Part shown: in pieces, positions 17,912 to 27,901 of the stretch
Layout of the letters: each line of letters opens with the position of its first letter
Numbering within the stretch: the first letter of the stretch is position 1
Source of the DNA: Terriglobales bacterium
GTDB taxonomy: Bacteria > Acidobacteriota > Terriglobia > Terriglobales > Acidobacteriaceae
DNA: 64,000 nucleotides
Assembly (NCBI GenBank): GCA_025934735.1
Contig: JAICWP010000021.1
Span: 1-64,000 of the forward strand
Direction of reading: 5' to 3'
Program-made: the position numbers and the translations under genes
Notes under the pieces: generated by a model
Told to the model about the DNA's origin: nothing
Databases searched by the model: none
The model's input: the letters and a program-made list of their open reading frames with translations, nothing else

Positions 17912-18607
17912 GTGAGCGGCGAAGCTGACTACGAGCTTATTTCTGAAGAATCCGCTCAGCCGGCGGTGCGTGGATTTCTGCACCGGCCGCAGAAACCTTC
18001 GGGCGCCGGGCTGGTCCTGACCCACGGCGCGGGTGGTAACTGCCAGATGCTGTTGCTGCGTGCCCTGGCGGATGAGTTCGCTGGAAAAGGCTGGCTCGTG
18101 CTGCGATGCGACCTGCCTTTCCGGCAATTGCGTCCTCACGGCCCGCCTTCGCCCTCTTCCGCCGCCCGCGACCGCGATGGCCTGCGCCGCGCCGTGAAGG
18201 TTCTGGGCAAACTGGCCTCTGGTCCTCTCTATCTTGGGGGGCACTCCTACGGCGGGCGTCAGGCCAGCATGCTCGCCGCCGAAGACCCGCAGATCGCACG
18301 CGCCCTGCTGCTGACCTCCTATCCGCTCCATCCGCCTGGCAAACCAGCGCAGTTGCGGGTGCAGCATTTCCCCCAATTGAGGATCCCGGCGCTGTTCGCC
18401 ATCGGCACCCGCGATCCCTTTGGCACGGTCGAGGAACTGGAGTCAGCTCGCAAGCTGATTCCTACTCCAACATCAGTCGTGGTGGTGGAAGGCGCCGGAC
18501 ATGATTTGGGTTACGGGCGAAAACAGGCAGGGCAGGAACTTCCGGCGCGTATTCGGGACGCTTTCATGGCACTTGGGGAGGCGCATTCACAGGCAGGGCG
18601 GGGATGA
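17912..18607 (+). CDS. Alpha/beta hydrolase (KANL3/Tex30-like)
   Basis: 231-residue cytosolic alpha/beta-hydrolase fold protein. GLVLTHGAGGNCQ (oxyanion loop), the nucleophile elbow GGHSYGGRQAS, the acid region FAIGTRDPFG and the histidine region VVVEGAGHDLGYG supply the Ser-Asp-His triad in the right order. This pattern is typical of the KANL3/Tex30-like dienelactone hydrolase relatives; the natural substrate is not known. The start is GTG 17912 with GAGGAAA a few bases upstream. No functional partner is adjacent. Confidence 0.85.
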   Translation: MSGEADYELISEESAQPAVRGFLHRPQKPSGAGLVLTHGAGGNCQMLLLRALADEFAGKGWLVLRCDLPFRQLRPHGPPSPSSAARDRDGLRRAVKVLGKLASGPLYLGGHSYGGRQASMLAAEDPQIARALLLTSYPLHPPGKPAQLRVQHFPQLRIPALFAIGTRDPFGTVEELESARKLIPTPTSVVVVEGAGHDLGYGRKQAGQELPARIRDAFMALGEAHSQAGRG

Positions 18608-18833
18608 ACGTTACGCGAGTGCCGTCCCTGCATACAGGCATGGGCTGCCTCAGTCCTGGAATAATATCGGCCAAGCGCAATGAAGCTCGCAAGTAGCCGA
18701 ATTCCGAATGCCTATGTCCGTACGCAGCCATCTCCCGGGCACGGCCGGTTTTTTGTACAGTATGCTAACGCCTGTTCACGCCAGTTGTCGCGTTGGAATG
18801 TGATATCAATGTGCCTATTGGGGAGGTGTTCCT

Positions 18834-19235
18834 TTGCTGGGTACATCGCTTTACGGCTTGGCGGCTATCACAACTGCCATTCAACTCCGGTCTCTGATGT
18901 CAGACGTTATACGCTTTTCGGGTGTGCCACCCTCACCCATTCAGTACATTGCCCTAGCGGGCTCTGGTCTCCTGGGCGCTGCTGCCGTATTAGCGTGGCG
19001 TCAACGTCGAAGGTCCTTGGCGGTCGCTGTATGCGGTGCGATGATGTTGTGGGCGTTTTATGGTCGTCTCTTCCTCTCAGGATGGAAGATCGTTGTCTCA
19101 TCCCGCTTCAATCTGGAGTTCGTCACCAACATTGGGCCACTCGCATTTCTCACAATCGCTACTATTTATGCGTGTTCACAAGCAGTTAAATGGGTGACCG
19201 TCAGGCGGCGGACAACGACTCAGCCGATTTCTTAA
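18834..19235 (+). CDS. Hypothetical four-helix membrane protein
   Basis: Not recognised. 133 residues with four predicted membrane segments: LYGLAAITTAIQL (weak), IQYIALAGSGLLGAAAVLAW, LAVAVCGAMMLWAFYGRLFL and IGPLAFLTIATIYACSQAV. A basic loop WRQRRRS follows the second and a basic tail ends the protein. The start is TTG 18834 with GGGGAGG seven bases upstream, which strongly supports it. Base use is less GC-rich than in the neighbours, and a longer open frame (18680-19189) overlaps it in another phase. This suggests a recently acquired or poorly conserved gene. Confidence 0.55.
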   Translation: MLGTSLYGLAAITTAIQLRSLMSDVIRFSGVPPSPIQYIALAGSGLLGAAAVLAWRQRRRSLAVAVCGAMMLWAFYGRLFLSGWKIVVSSRFNLEFVTNIGPLAFLTIATIYACSQAVKWVTVRRRTTTQPIS

Positions 19236-19398
19236 CCAGCCCATTTGAACGGAACCGCCTCAATTGTTGTGAAATCCCCTTCACGTAACTTACGGCCCTT
19301 TGCATGACGCCTTTGTATTGGAGCCGCTCCCAGGCAAAAGGGAAATTGTGGCTGGCCAAATGCTAAGTGCTTTAATTGCTAACGGCTAACGGCTGCTT

Positions 19399-20274
19399 CT
19401 AATTCACCCACGGCGGCGATTTGGAGTCGCCGTCGGGCTTCTTCCCGTCCGGGTCGCGGTAATTGCCGTGCTCGTCGAAATACACGTCCCGCCCGTGACG
19501 ACGCATGTAGACCTGGAACTTCCGGGCCGCACGCCGCCGCTTCCAGCGATAGTAGGAATTGCGCATCCCGAAGTAGTGCTCCGAGAAGGCGTACGTCAGC
19601 CCCTGCCGCGGCAGGAATTTCACGTACAGATACCCAAATAGAGCCCCGCCGAGATGCGCGAAGTAGGCTACCGATTGACCGCGGTGTCCGGGCCCCAGGC
19701 CCTGGAAAGCACCGGCCAGCGCAATCAGGATCAATATTCCCACCAGGTACTTTGCCCGGATCATGAACGGCAGTGGGAACAGCATGAACTCCTGGTTGCC
19801 ATACAGGACGGCGAAGGCCACCATCACCCCGAAAATTCCGCCCGACGCGCCCACCGTCGGCGTAAGCGGCGAAATTCCCAGGAAAGTCACGCCCGGTACT
19901 GTCCCGAGGTAAGCGATAGCGATGGTCACCAGCGCGGCGCAGACCACGCAGTAGAAATAAAATTCCAGGAACCGATTGAATCCCCAGTCCGTCTCCAGTT
20001 GCGCGCCGAACATCCACAGGGTCAGCATGTTAAATGCGATGTGGAAGAGCCCGACGTGGACGAAGGAGTAGGTGACCAGCTGCCAGATCCAGCCATGCAC
20101 GACCGCGAGAGGCGTAAGCGCCGTCAAGGCCTCGATGGTTCCCCACGTGCCCGCAGCGAAGGCGATCATCAGCAACCGGAGCAGGTAGACGGCGGTATTG
20201 ATGATCACCAGCCACTTGATGGCCCGGGTGAACGGCGGAAACCCGAGGGTCATGGTGTAGCCGCGTGAAGGCAT
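19399..20274 (-). CDS. Rhomboid-family intramembrane serine protease
   Basis: 291-residue polytopic membrane protease. The catalytic serine is in GASGGIFG (S144) and the catalytic histidine is H207 in AYFAHLGGALFGY. H78 and N82 in HIAFNM form the oxyanion region. Six hydrophobic segments precede a basic, hydrophilic C-terminal tail of about 70 residues (YRWKRRRAARKFQVYMRRHGRDVYFDEHG), as in bacterial rhomboids with a short C-terminal accessory domain. Substrates are unknown. It is transcribed in the same direction as gatB, with about 100 bases between them. Confidence 0.92.
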   Translation of the reverse strand: MPSRGYTMTLGFPPFTRAIKWLVIINTAVYLLRLLMIAFAAGTWGTIEALTALTPLAVVHGWIWQLVTYSFVHVGLFHIAFNMLTLWMFGAQLETDWGFNRFLEFYFYCVVCAALVTIAIAYLGTVPGVTFLGISPLTPTVGASGGIFGVMVAFAVLYGNQEFMLFPLPFMIRAKYLVGILILIALAGAFQGLGPGHRGQSVAYFAHLGGALFGYLYVKFLPRQGLTYAFSEHYFGMRNSYYRWKRRRAARKFQVYMRRHGRDVYFDEHGNYRDPDGKKPDGDSKSPPWVN

Positions 20275-20344
20275 AAAGGTTAGCTTAGCAGGAAATTGCG
20301 CCCCAAGTGGAGCGGCCGACGCTAGTCAGTCCAAGCTGCGCCCA

Positions 20345-20374
20345 ATCGTCAATCGTCAAATCCTAAATCGTCAA

Positions 20375-20380
<6 letters not shown>
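20345..20380. repeat. AATCGTCAA-word repeat between gatB and the rhomboid gene
   Basis: CAATCGTCAATCGTCAAATC followed by CTAAATCGTCAATTAC: four iterations of a short TCGTCAA word. It is another member of the word-iterated intergenic class, using a different word. Confidence 0.5.
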
Positions 20381-21850
<1,470 letters not shown>

Positions 21851-21914
21851 AGAACCAAATTATATAGGCGTCGCGTTAAGCTGCTGAGCGCGGCGGGACG
21901 CCAGCGCCAGTCAG

Positions 21915-23795
21915 CTATTGCCGGCTGCCGTGCGGCTTGATGATCTCCCCCAGCACGTCCGGCTGGCCCTCGCTCCTCACCAGATGCGGAAAGCGCGGGC
22001 CGCCATCGTAACTCACGGTGTAAGTCTTGTAGTAGCCGATGTTCTCAACCAGCAGTTGCATGGGCGCGCGGGCTCGCAGAGTGGCCAGCAGCACCTCCGG
22101 CGACCACTTCCGCCCATTGACTGCCACCAGCTTCATGCCTGGGGCTATGCCTGAGGCGGCCGCAGCCATGCCCGGAATCACATCCACGATGGTGCCCTCC
22201 TCCTCCTTCTTCTCCTGGCGAATCATCATGCCCAGGGAATCGGTCAGATCCATCCCGTGGGCGAATTTCTCGCCTGCCTGCAGCAGTTCATTGGGCGTGT
22301 CGTTATAAACGAGGCGCCAGCCGCCCTGCTCAATTCCGCCCAAGGGCGCGCGTGGGGCAGCGGCATAGACGCGCGCCTGGAAGAATCCCCGCCAGTCGTA
22401 GGGCGCAACCTGGTTGAGCGCGGCCACCACATCATCCAGAGTGTAGGGCTTCATCTCCGGCGGCCCGCTGGGCGGCCCCTCGAAGGCGCGGCAGAAATCG
22501 TCCAGCGAACGCCGGCCATTGGATTGCTTGCGGATGATGGTGTCCGCCTCCAGCCAGATGAGCTCGCTCTCTGGATAAAAATCCGCGCTGCGCCGCCATG
22601 CCGTCCACTCCCGCGGCGCTTCATACAGGATCTGCGCCGAAACCGCCGTATCCTCCAGCGGACGCCAGATGCGCCCGGCGCGGTGGTCCATTTCCGCAGC
22701 CGTCAGCGCCAGTTGCTCGCGGAACTGTGCCGGAGTGTACAGGTCGGAGCGCGCCGTCAGCACCTCTCCCAAATACGTGGTGAGCCCCTCATAAACCCAC
22801 AGCAGCTCGCCCTTCATGGGCTGCTGGTAATCGGAAGTGGCCAGGCCCGCGGGACGCCGGTACTTGCCATTCCAGGAATGCACAAATTCATGCGGCAGCA
22901 GGCCGGCCATCAGCTTGCGCAAGTTCGGGTCAATCAGAGTGCGCTCGGGCGCGCGATCGTCGCTGGACTCGTGGTGCTCCAGGCCGTTGGGCGGTTCCAC
23001 GTCGCTCAATGTGAGCAGGAAGTGGTAGTCGCGGTAATGATGGGCTCCAAACAGCGCCTGCGCTTCCGCCATGAGCTGCGTGTAGTCGGTGACCGATTGT
23101 TCCGGAATCTCCAGGGCGGCTGCGGAATCGGCCGCTATGTCGAGTTCCTGCGGCGGCGCCCCTGGCGTGGGCAGCGGTACAGCACGGTAGTTCGCGCCCG
23201 CCAGCACCGGCGAATCAACCAGCGTGTTCAGCGGAGCAGGGGCAAACGTTATACGTTCGCCCGCATGGCTGGCCACGGGCAGCGCGGTCCCAAAATTCCA
23301 GCCGGCCGGCAATTCCAAGGTAGCCGTGTACTGGTAATCCCGCGCCGGCTTGCCTGCGGGATAAAGCAGCACCACGTTCCAGTTCAGGATCATCAACTGG
23401 TCGGTGGAAACCGGATCGAAGCGTCCCGGCCCGCGGCTGGGGGTGACATAATCGAAGCTGGCCTCCAGCGTGCTTGTGCCCGCGGGCACGCTGACGTGGA
23501 AGGCGTACATGTCCACATCGTCGCGATTCCACGGAAGAACCCGGCCGCCGGCGCTGAAGCGCAAGCCGACCACGTTTGCAATCGGGCCCGTGGGCCGGTG
23601 GTTTCCCGGCAGCCACTTGGGGTAATAAAGCGTGAGGGGGCCAGCGGACACCGGAAACGTCAGCTGCGCGTGAAAGATTCTCCGCGGCGCCTCGCGTGCA
23701 TCCACGTTGAGCGTAATGGGCGCGTTCTGCGCCGTGCTGGCAATAGCAAAGAAACCGAAACTCAAAAGGAGGACGACAGCAGTTCTTCTGTGCAT
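21915..23795 (-). CDS. M61-family (glycyl aminopeptidase-like) metallopeptidase with PDZ domain
   Basis: Secreted or periplasmic zinc peptidase of 626 residues from ATG 23795. A signal peptide MHRRTAVVLLLSFGFFAIASTAQ opens it. The N-terminal beta domain is followed by the M61 zinc motif HEFVHSWNGKYRRP (about residues 302-306 for HEFVH) and the downstream helix EGLTTYLGEVLTARS supplying the third ligand. A C-terminal PDZ-like domain follows (EEGTIVDVIPGMAAAASGIAPGMKLVAVNG). An in-frame ATG nine codons upstream (23822) would hide the signal peptide and is not preferred. Confidence 0.9.
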   Translation of the reverse strand: MHRRTAVVLLLSFGFFAIASTAQNAPITLNVDAREAPRRIFHAQLTFPVSAGPLTLYYPKWLPGNHRPTGPIANVVGLRFSAGGRVLPWNRDDVDMYAFHVSVPAGTSTLEASFDYVTPSRGPGRFDPVSTDQLMILNWNVVLLYPAGKPARDYQYTATLELPAGWNFGTALPVASHAGERITFAPAPLNTLVDSPVLAGANYRAVPLPTPGAPPQELDIAADSAAALEIPEQSVTDYTQLMAEAQALFGAHHYRDYHFLLTLSDVEPPNGLEHHESSDDRAPERTLIDPNLRKLMAGLLPHEFVHSWNGKYRRPAGLATSDYQQPMKGELLWVYEGLTTYLGEVLTARSDLYTPAQFREQLALTAAEMDHRAGRIWRPLEDTAVSAQILYEAPREWTAWRRSADFYPESELIWLEADTIIRKQSNGRRSLDDFCRAFEGPPSGPPEMKPYTLDDVVAALNQVAPYDWRGFFQARVYAAAPRAPLGGIEQGGWRLVYNDTPNELLQAGEKFAHGMDLTDSLGMMIRQEKKEEEGTIVDVIPGMAAAASGIAPGMKLVAVNGRKWSPEVLLATLRARAPMQLLVENIGYYKTYTVSYDGGPRFPHLVRSEGQPDVLGEIIKPHGSRQ

Positions 23796-23919
23796 CTGAA
23801 TTTCCGTCGAAAAACCGCCCATGTTAGGCCGCGCGTGCTGCTGGCGTCAAACGCCGTCCATTCCTGCAAGTTCCGGCAATCACATTTACAATCTATATTT
23901 GGCCTTGGCGGCGATTGCC

Positions 23920-23985
23920 GCGTAGCTAACAGCCAAGAGCTAAGAGCCAACGGCTCCAACTGAGAACTGGCAATTGCCAGCTGAT
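23920..23985. repeat. Word-iterated repeat before cobO
   Basis: Runs of AGCTAACAGCCAAGAGCTAAG-like words followed by AACTGAGAACTGGCAATTGCCAG. It belongs to the same general class of iterated-word intergenic sequence, and it overlaps the cobO ribosome-binding region, where no strong Shine-Dalgarno is seen. Confidence 0.45.
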
Positions 23986-23987
23986 TT

Positions 23988-24524
23988 ATGCCCGACGTTC
24001 GTCGCGGTCTCATCATCGTGAACACCGGCCCCGGCAAGGGCAAGACCACCGCCGCCATGGGCACGGCCTTGCGCGCCGTCGGCCAGGGCATGCGCGTGCT
24101 CATGTTGCAGTTTCTCAAAGGCTCCTGGCACTACGGCGAACTGGACGCGGTGAAGGCTTTCGGCGACCGCTTCCTCATGAAGCAGATGGGGCGCGGTTTT
24201 GTGAAGGTAGGGGCGGAAAAGCCCGATCCCGAAGATGTTCGCCTGGTAGAGGAGGCCTGGGCCGAGGGCGCCCTCGCCATCAATTCCCGGAAATGGGACC
24301 TGATCATTCTCGATGAAATCAACTACGCCATCAGTTATGGCATGCTGGACCCGGCCAAGGTGGCCGAAATCCTCAAAAATAGGCCGCCTATGGTGCATGT
24401 TATATTGACGGGCCGCAACGCCCATCCGATAATTGTCGAACTGGCGGATACGGTCACCGAAATGCGCCAGGTGAAGCACGCTTACGAGAAGGGCGTCGAG
24501 GCGCAGCGGGGAATCGAGTACTGA
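23988..24524 (+). CDS. cobO: Cob(I)yrinic acid a,c-diamide adenosyltransferase
   Basis: ATP:corrinoid adenosyltransferase of the CobO/BtuR family, 178 residues. The P-loop GPGKGKTT lies at 14-21. MLQFLKGSWHYGE and LIILDEINYAISYGML are the characteristic family segments, and the C terminus has LTGRNAHPIIVELADTVTEM. It adenosylates corrinoids for coenzyme B12 synthesis or salvage. No other cobalamin gene and no B12 riboswitch is visible nearby, so salvage is the more likely context (inference). Confidence 0.94.
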   Translation: MPDVRRGLIIVNTGPGKGKTTAAMGTALRAVGQGMRVLMLQFLKGSWHYGELDAVKAFGDRFLMKQMGRGFVKVGAEKPDPEDVRLVEEAWAEGALAINSRKWDLIILDEINYAISYGMLDPAKVAEILKNRPPMVHVILTGRNAHPIIVELADTVTEMRQVKHAYEKGVEAQRGIEY

Positions 24525-24642
24525 TTGAGTAATTGTGTAATTTGGTAATTGCGTAATTGGAATTCCAAATCAGCACCTGGCGGATAGGTTGCTGGTCAGG
24601 TTTTAAATTACCCAATCACAAAATTACTCAATTGCAAATTCC
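24524..24642. repeat. AATTAC-word inverted repeat in the accD leader
   Basis: The left part (TTGAGTAATTGTGTAATTTG) and the right part (AAATTACCCAATCACAAAAT then TACTCAATT) are imperfect inverted copies separated by about 55 bases. They could fold into a long AT-rich stem ending just before the accD ATG. It is the most complete example of this class in the window. Confidence 0.65.
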
Positions 24643-24643
24643 T

Positions 24644-25489
24644 ATGGCTTGGTTCAAACGCGAAGGCGGAGAGCTGGACACCTCGGGCGAGAAGAAAGTC
24701 CGCACCGAGGGCTTGTGGGTAAAGTGTGACCAGTGCCGCCAGATCATCTGGAAGAAGGACCTGGCCGAGAACCTCAACGTCTGCCCCAAATGCGACCGCC
24801 ACTTCCGCATTGACGCCCGCACCCGTCTTGCCCACCTGCTCGACGACAACCAGTACGAGGTTGAAGACGACAACTTATCTTCCACCGATCCGCTCAAGTT
24901 TGTGGACCTCAAGTCCTACCGTCAGCGCTTGCAGCAGGCCCAGGGAGATAGCGGCCTGAAAGATGCGGTCATCAACGCCCGCGGCAAACTGGAAGGCCGG
25001 CCGGTCATCGTCAGCGCCATGGAATACTCCTTCATCGGCGGCAGCATGGGCGCGGTGGTCGGCGAAGCCATTGCTCGCGCCGTGGAACGCGCCACCGACA
25101 GCCAAACTCCGCTGGTCATCGTTTCCGCTTCCGGCGGCGCCCGCATGATGGAAGGGGTGGTCAGCCTGATGCAGCTGGCCAAAATTTCCGCCGCCCTGGC
25201 CCGCATGCATGAGGCCCGCGTGCCCTACGTTTCCGTGCTCACCGATCCCACCACCGGCGGGGTGACCGCCTCCTACGCCATGTTGGGTGACCTCAACATC
25301 GCCGAGCCGGGCGCGCTCATCGGCTTTGCCGGCCCTCGCGTCATCGAGCAGACCATCCGCCAGAAGCTGCCCGAAGGCTTTCAGCGCAGTGAGTTTCTGC
25401 TGGAGCACGGCATGCTCGACGCCGTGGTGCACCGCAAGCAGCTCAAGCCCTACATTGCGCGGGCGCTGGCGTTTATGGCGGCTGCCTAG
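24644..25489 (+). CDS. accD: Acetyl-CoA carboxylase carboxyltransferase subunit beta
   Basis: Carboxyltransferase subunit that with AccA transfers CO2 from carboxybiotin to acetyl-CoA, the first step of fatty acid synthesis. 281 residues from ATG 24644. An N-terminal zinc ribbon has C28, C31, C47 and C50 (KCDQC...NVCPKCDRHF). The crotonase-like core has SGGARMMEGVVSLMQLAKI and DPTTGGVTASYAMLGD. The frame is open upstream to 24557, but that part is the AT repeat. The partner accA is not in the window. folC follows, the common accD-folC order. Confidence 0.96.
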   Translation: MAWFKREGGELDTSGEKKVRTEGLWVKCDQCRQIIWKKDLAENLNVCPKCDRHFRIDARTRLAHLLDDNQYEVEDDNLSSTDPLKFVDLKSYRQRLQQAQGDSGLKDAVINARGKLEGRPVIVSAMEYSFIGGSMGAVVGEAIARAVERATDSQTPLVIVSASGGARMMEGVVSLMQLAKISAALARMHEARVPYVSVLTDPTTGGVTASYAMLGDLNIAEPGALIGFAGPRVIEQTIRQKLPEGFQRSEFLLEHGMLDAVVHRKQLKPYIARALAFMAAA

Positions 25490-25625
25490 CTGACTAGCTA
25501 ATTAGCTGTCGAGCGTAACCGCCGCTTTCCTTGCTGAATTTGCCTGTGGAATACTGTTTCCATCCGGCCCATCCAGCTGAGCGAAGAAGCCAGTCAGCTA
25601 GCCAGCTAGAGAGCCAGTCAGCTAC
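25490..25625. repeat. CTAGC/AGCTGGCT word-iterated inverted repeat, accD-folC gap
   Basis: The left end (CTAGCTGACTAGCTAATTAG) and the right end (AGCCAGTCAGCTAGCCAGCT, then AGAGAGCCAGTCAGCTAC) are imperfect inverted copies around a unique centre. The right end abuts the folC start codon. It uses the same words as the blocks at 4050 and 38105. Confidence 0.65.
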
Positions 25626-27065
25626 TTGTCCTACGATTCCGCAGTAGCGAACCTGTATGCGCTCGGCCACGAGCTGGCCCGCACGCCTTCGCACAAGTTC
25701 GACCTCGCCCACATGCGGGTGCTGCTGGCCGCGCTAGGCCATCCTGAGCGCCGCTTCCCTTCAGTGCTCATCGCCGGCACCAACGGCAAAGGTTCCACCG
25801 CCGCGACTTTGGCAGAGATCCTGCGCGCCGCCGGATACCGCACCGCGCTCTATACCTCTCCCCACCTGGTCCGGCTGAATGAGCGCATTCGCATTAATGG
25901 CGAGGAAATCGCTGATCCGGGGTTTGCTGCCATTCACGGCCGGGTTGAGGAAGTTGCCAACCGACTGGTTGCCGCCGGCGAACTCCCCTGGCATCCCAGC
26001 TTTTTCGAGATGCTGACCGCCATCGCCTTCGAGCATTTTGCCCAAGCCAAGGTGGACATCGCCGTGCTGGAGGTCGGCATGGGCGGCCGGCTGGATGCCA
26101 CCAACGTGGTCGAGCCCCTGGTTTCAGTGATTACGGACATCGCGCTCGATCACCAGAAATTTCTCGGCAACACGATCGCTGAAATTGCCGGGGAGAAGGC
26201 CGGCATTATCCATCCGGGCGGCGTGGTCGTAACCTTGCCCCAGCATCCCGCCGCCAATGACGTAATCGGCAACGTCGTGCTCGAGCGCGGCGCCCGCGCC
26301 GTGAGCGCCGTTCCCTATGTTCCTCCCGTCTCACCCGCCGCCGATGCTTTTAGCCGCGAAGCGGCAAAAGAATGTGGCCCCGGGAGGGAGCCCGGGGTTT
26401 CGAGCTACCCGCTCGAAGTGATGGGTGAGCAGATTCTGGTGGAATCGCCGCTCGTCGGGCGCCACCAATGCCGCAACATCGCGCTCGCCATCGCCGCCGC
26501 CGTCGAATTGAATTCGGTCAACGTAGGCAAGAACCGTGTGGGCACGGGGCTTCGCCCCGCGCAGGGCGAGCGTAGCTCGCCACCGCCACCTGCCTTCAAC
26601 ATCTCTCCCTCGAACATCGCCACCGGCATTCGCCAAACCCGCTGGCCGGGACGCTTTCAAACCATTCCCGCTCACGACGGCTGGCCGGAGCTCATCCTGG
26701 ATGTCGCCCACAATCCCGCCGGCGCCTGGGCTTTGCGCTCTGCGCTTTCTCAGCACTGCGCAGACCGCCCGCTCACGTTTGTATTCGGCGCCATGAGCGA
26801 CAAAGCTATCGCCGAAATTGCCGAAATCCTTTTCCCCCTGGCCGAGCGCGTCATCGCCACCCGCGCGGAAAATCCGCGTTCGGCTGCCCCGGAAGAAATC
26901 CGTGAAGCCGCGGCCCGCACTGGAGCCGAGGTGCTTTGCGCGCCCGACGTCCCCGCCGCCCTCGCCCAGGCCCGCTCGCTGGCGGGTTCCCCGGGCTTGG
27001 TCGTGGTCACCGGTTCCATTTACATTGTGGGAGAGGCAATGCGCGAATTGAAGCTTCGCGCCTGA
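25626..27065 (+). CDS. folC: Bifunctional folylpolyglutamate synthase/dihydrofolate synthase
   Basis: Adds glutamate to dihydropteroate and folates. 479 residues. The P-loop GTNGKGST lies at 51-58, followed by YTSPHLVRLNERIRINGEEI, the conserved EVGMGGRLDATNVV, and VISDIALDHQ-like VITDIALDHQKFLG. The C-terminal domain has DVAHNPAGAWAL. It starts at TTG 25626 right after the CTAGC repeat, without a clear ribosome site. Two low-complexity inserts are present: one near residue 235-260, and one at residues 304-319 that is the translation of a REP/BIME element (VGTGLRPAQGERSS). The gene appears intact despite this. Confidence 0.93.
   Translation: MSYDSAVANLYALGHELARTPSHKFDLAHMRVLLAALGHPERRFPSVLIAGTNGKGSTAATLAEILRAAGYRTALYTSPHLVRLNERIRINGEEIADPGFAAIHGRVEEVANRLVAAGELPWHPSFFEMLTAIAFEHFAQAKVDIAVLEVGMGGRLDATNVVEPLVSVITDIALDHQKFLGNTIAEIAGEKAGIIHPGGVVVTLPQHPAANDVIGNVVLERGARAVSAVPYVPPVSPAADAFSREAAKECGPGREPGVSSYPLEVMGEQILVESPLVGRHQCRNIALAIAAAVELNSVNVGKNRVGTGLRPAQGERSSPPPPAFNISPSNIATGIRQTRWPGRFQTIPAHDGWPELILDVAHNPAGAWALRSALSQHCADRPLTFVFGAMSDKAIAEIAEILFPLAERVIATRAENPRSAAPEEIREAAARTGAEVLCAPDVPAALAQARSLAGSPGLVVVTGSIYIVGEAMRELKLRA
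26537..26581. repeat. REP/BIME-like element inside folC
   Basis: TGTGGGCACGGGGCTTCGCC is followed by CCGC and the second hairpin GGCGAGC-GTA-GCTCGCC (26565-26581). Both hairpin types occur at intergenic copies (for example 30345-30390). Here the element is read through in frame as part of FolC. Confidence 0.8.
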
Positions 27066-27070
27066 GTCAT

Positions 27071-27901
27071 TTGGCATCTTCGTCCAACCAGAGTTCGAAT
27101 CTCTCACCAGTTGCTGCGGGCGAGAGTGCGCGCGCTACACCTGGCTGGAAGCACCTGCTCAGCCGCCTGCGTTCCTATTTCATTTTCGACCCGCTCATCT
27201 GGTGCTACACCATCGTCTTGGCCATTTCGTCGCTGCTGTCGTCGTTCCTGGACCGCGATGGCCGGATCCAGCATGCCCACGCCCGTCTGTGGTCGTGGCT
27301 GATCCTGAAGACAAGCCTGTCTCCTCTGACCGTGCACGGTCTCGATCGCATTAATACCTCTAAGCCCCATCTTTTCGCCGTGAACCACGCCTCTGCCATG
27401 GACATCCCTGTGCTTTATGTGGGGCTGCCCTTCCAGTTCCGGATCGTGGCCAAAAAGGAACTGTTCCGCTATCCCTTCATGGGCTGGCACCTGAGCCGCT
27501 CCGGGCAGGTGCGCATTGACCAGCAGAACCCTGCCAAATCCATCAGCATGCTTAAGTCGGCGGTCAAGACCCTGCAGTCGGGCATGCCCCTGGTCATCTT
27601 CCCCGAGGGCGGCCGCACCCCTACGGGCGAAGTTAAGGACTTTTTGGCGGGCGCATTCTTCCTGGGTATCAAGGCACAGGTGGATATCGTGCCCATGGCC
27701 ATCGTAGGCAGCTACGAGATGCTCAAGATGAACACCTTTCACATCCAGCCGCGGCCGCTCGAGTTGCTGATGGGCAATCCCATCCCGACCGCCGGGCTCA
27801 CCCTGCGCGACATGGAAGCGCTCTCGGCGCGCGTCAAGTCAGCTATCGAAGACCTCTACTACTCCCGCGCCGCCACTCCCGATCCCCGCCTGGCTGGCTA
27901 G
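27071..27901 (+). CDS. plsC: 1-acyl-sn-glycerol-3-phosphate acyltransferase
   Basis: Membrane-associated phospholipid acyltransferase that makes phosphatidic acid. The HX4D catalytic motif is NHASAMD (H106, D111), and the substrate motif FPEGGRTPTGEVKDF lies near residue 177. An N-terminal hydrophobic segment (LIWCYTIVLAISSLLSSF) anchors it. 276 residues from TTG 27071, six bases after the folC stop; no good ATG or ribosome site is present, so the start is tentative. Its stop codon overlaps that of the convergent CsaA-like gene within one CTAG. Confidence 0.88.
   Translation: MASSSNQSSNLSPVAAGESARATPGWKHLLSRLRSYFIFDPLIWCYTIVLAISSLLSSFLDRDGRIQHAHARLWSWLILKTSLSPLTVHGLDRINTSKPHLFAVNHASAMDIPVLYVGLPFQFRIVAKKELFRYPFMGWHLSRSGQVRIDQQNPAKSISMLKSAVKTLQSGMPLVIFPEGGRTPTGEVKDFLAGAFFLGIKAQVDIVPMAIVGSYEMLKMNTFHIQPRPLELLMGNPIPTAGLTLRDMEALSARVKSAIEDLYYSRAATPDPRLAG

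Noticed and set aside
18680-19189. 169-residue frame overlapping the small membrane protein gene
   Set aside because: No hydrophobic or domain pattern and no ribosome site, whereas the overlapping TTG frame has both a ribosome site and four membrane helices.
23920-23987. Cobalamin riboswitch before cobO
   Set aside because: The gap is too short and consists of iterated words; no B12-box-like element is visible.
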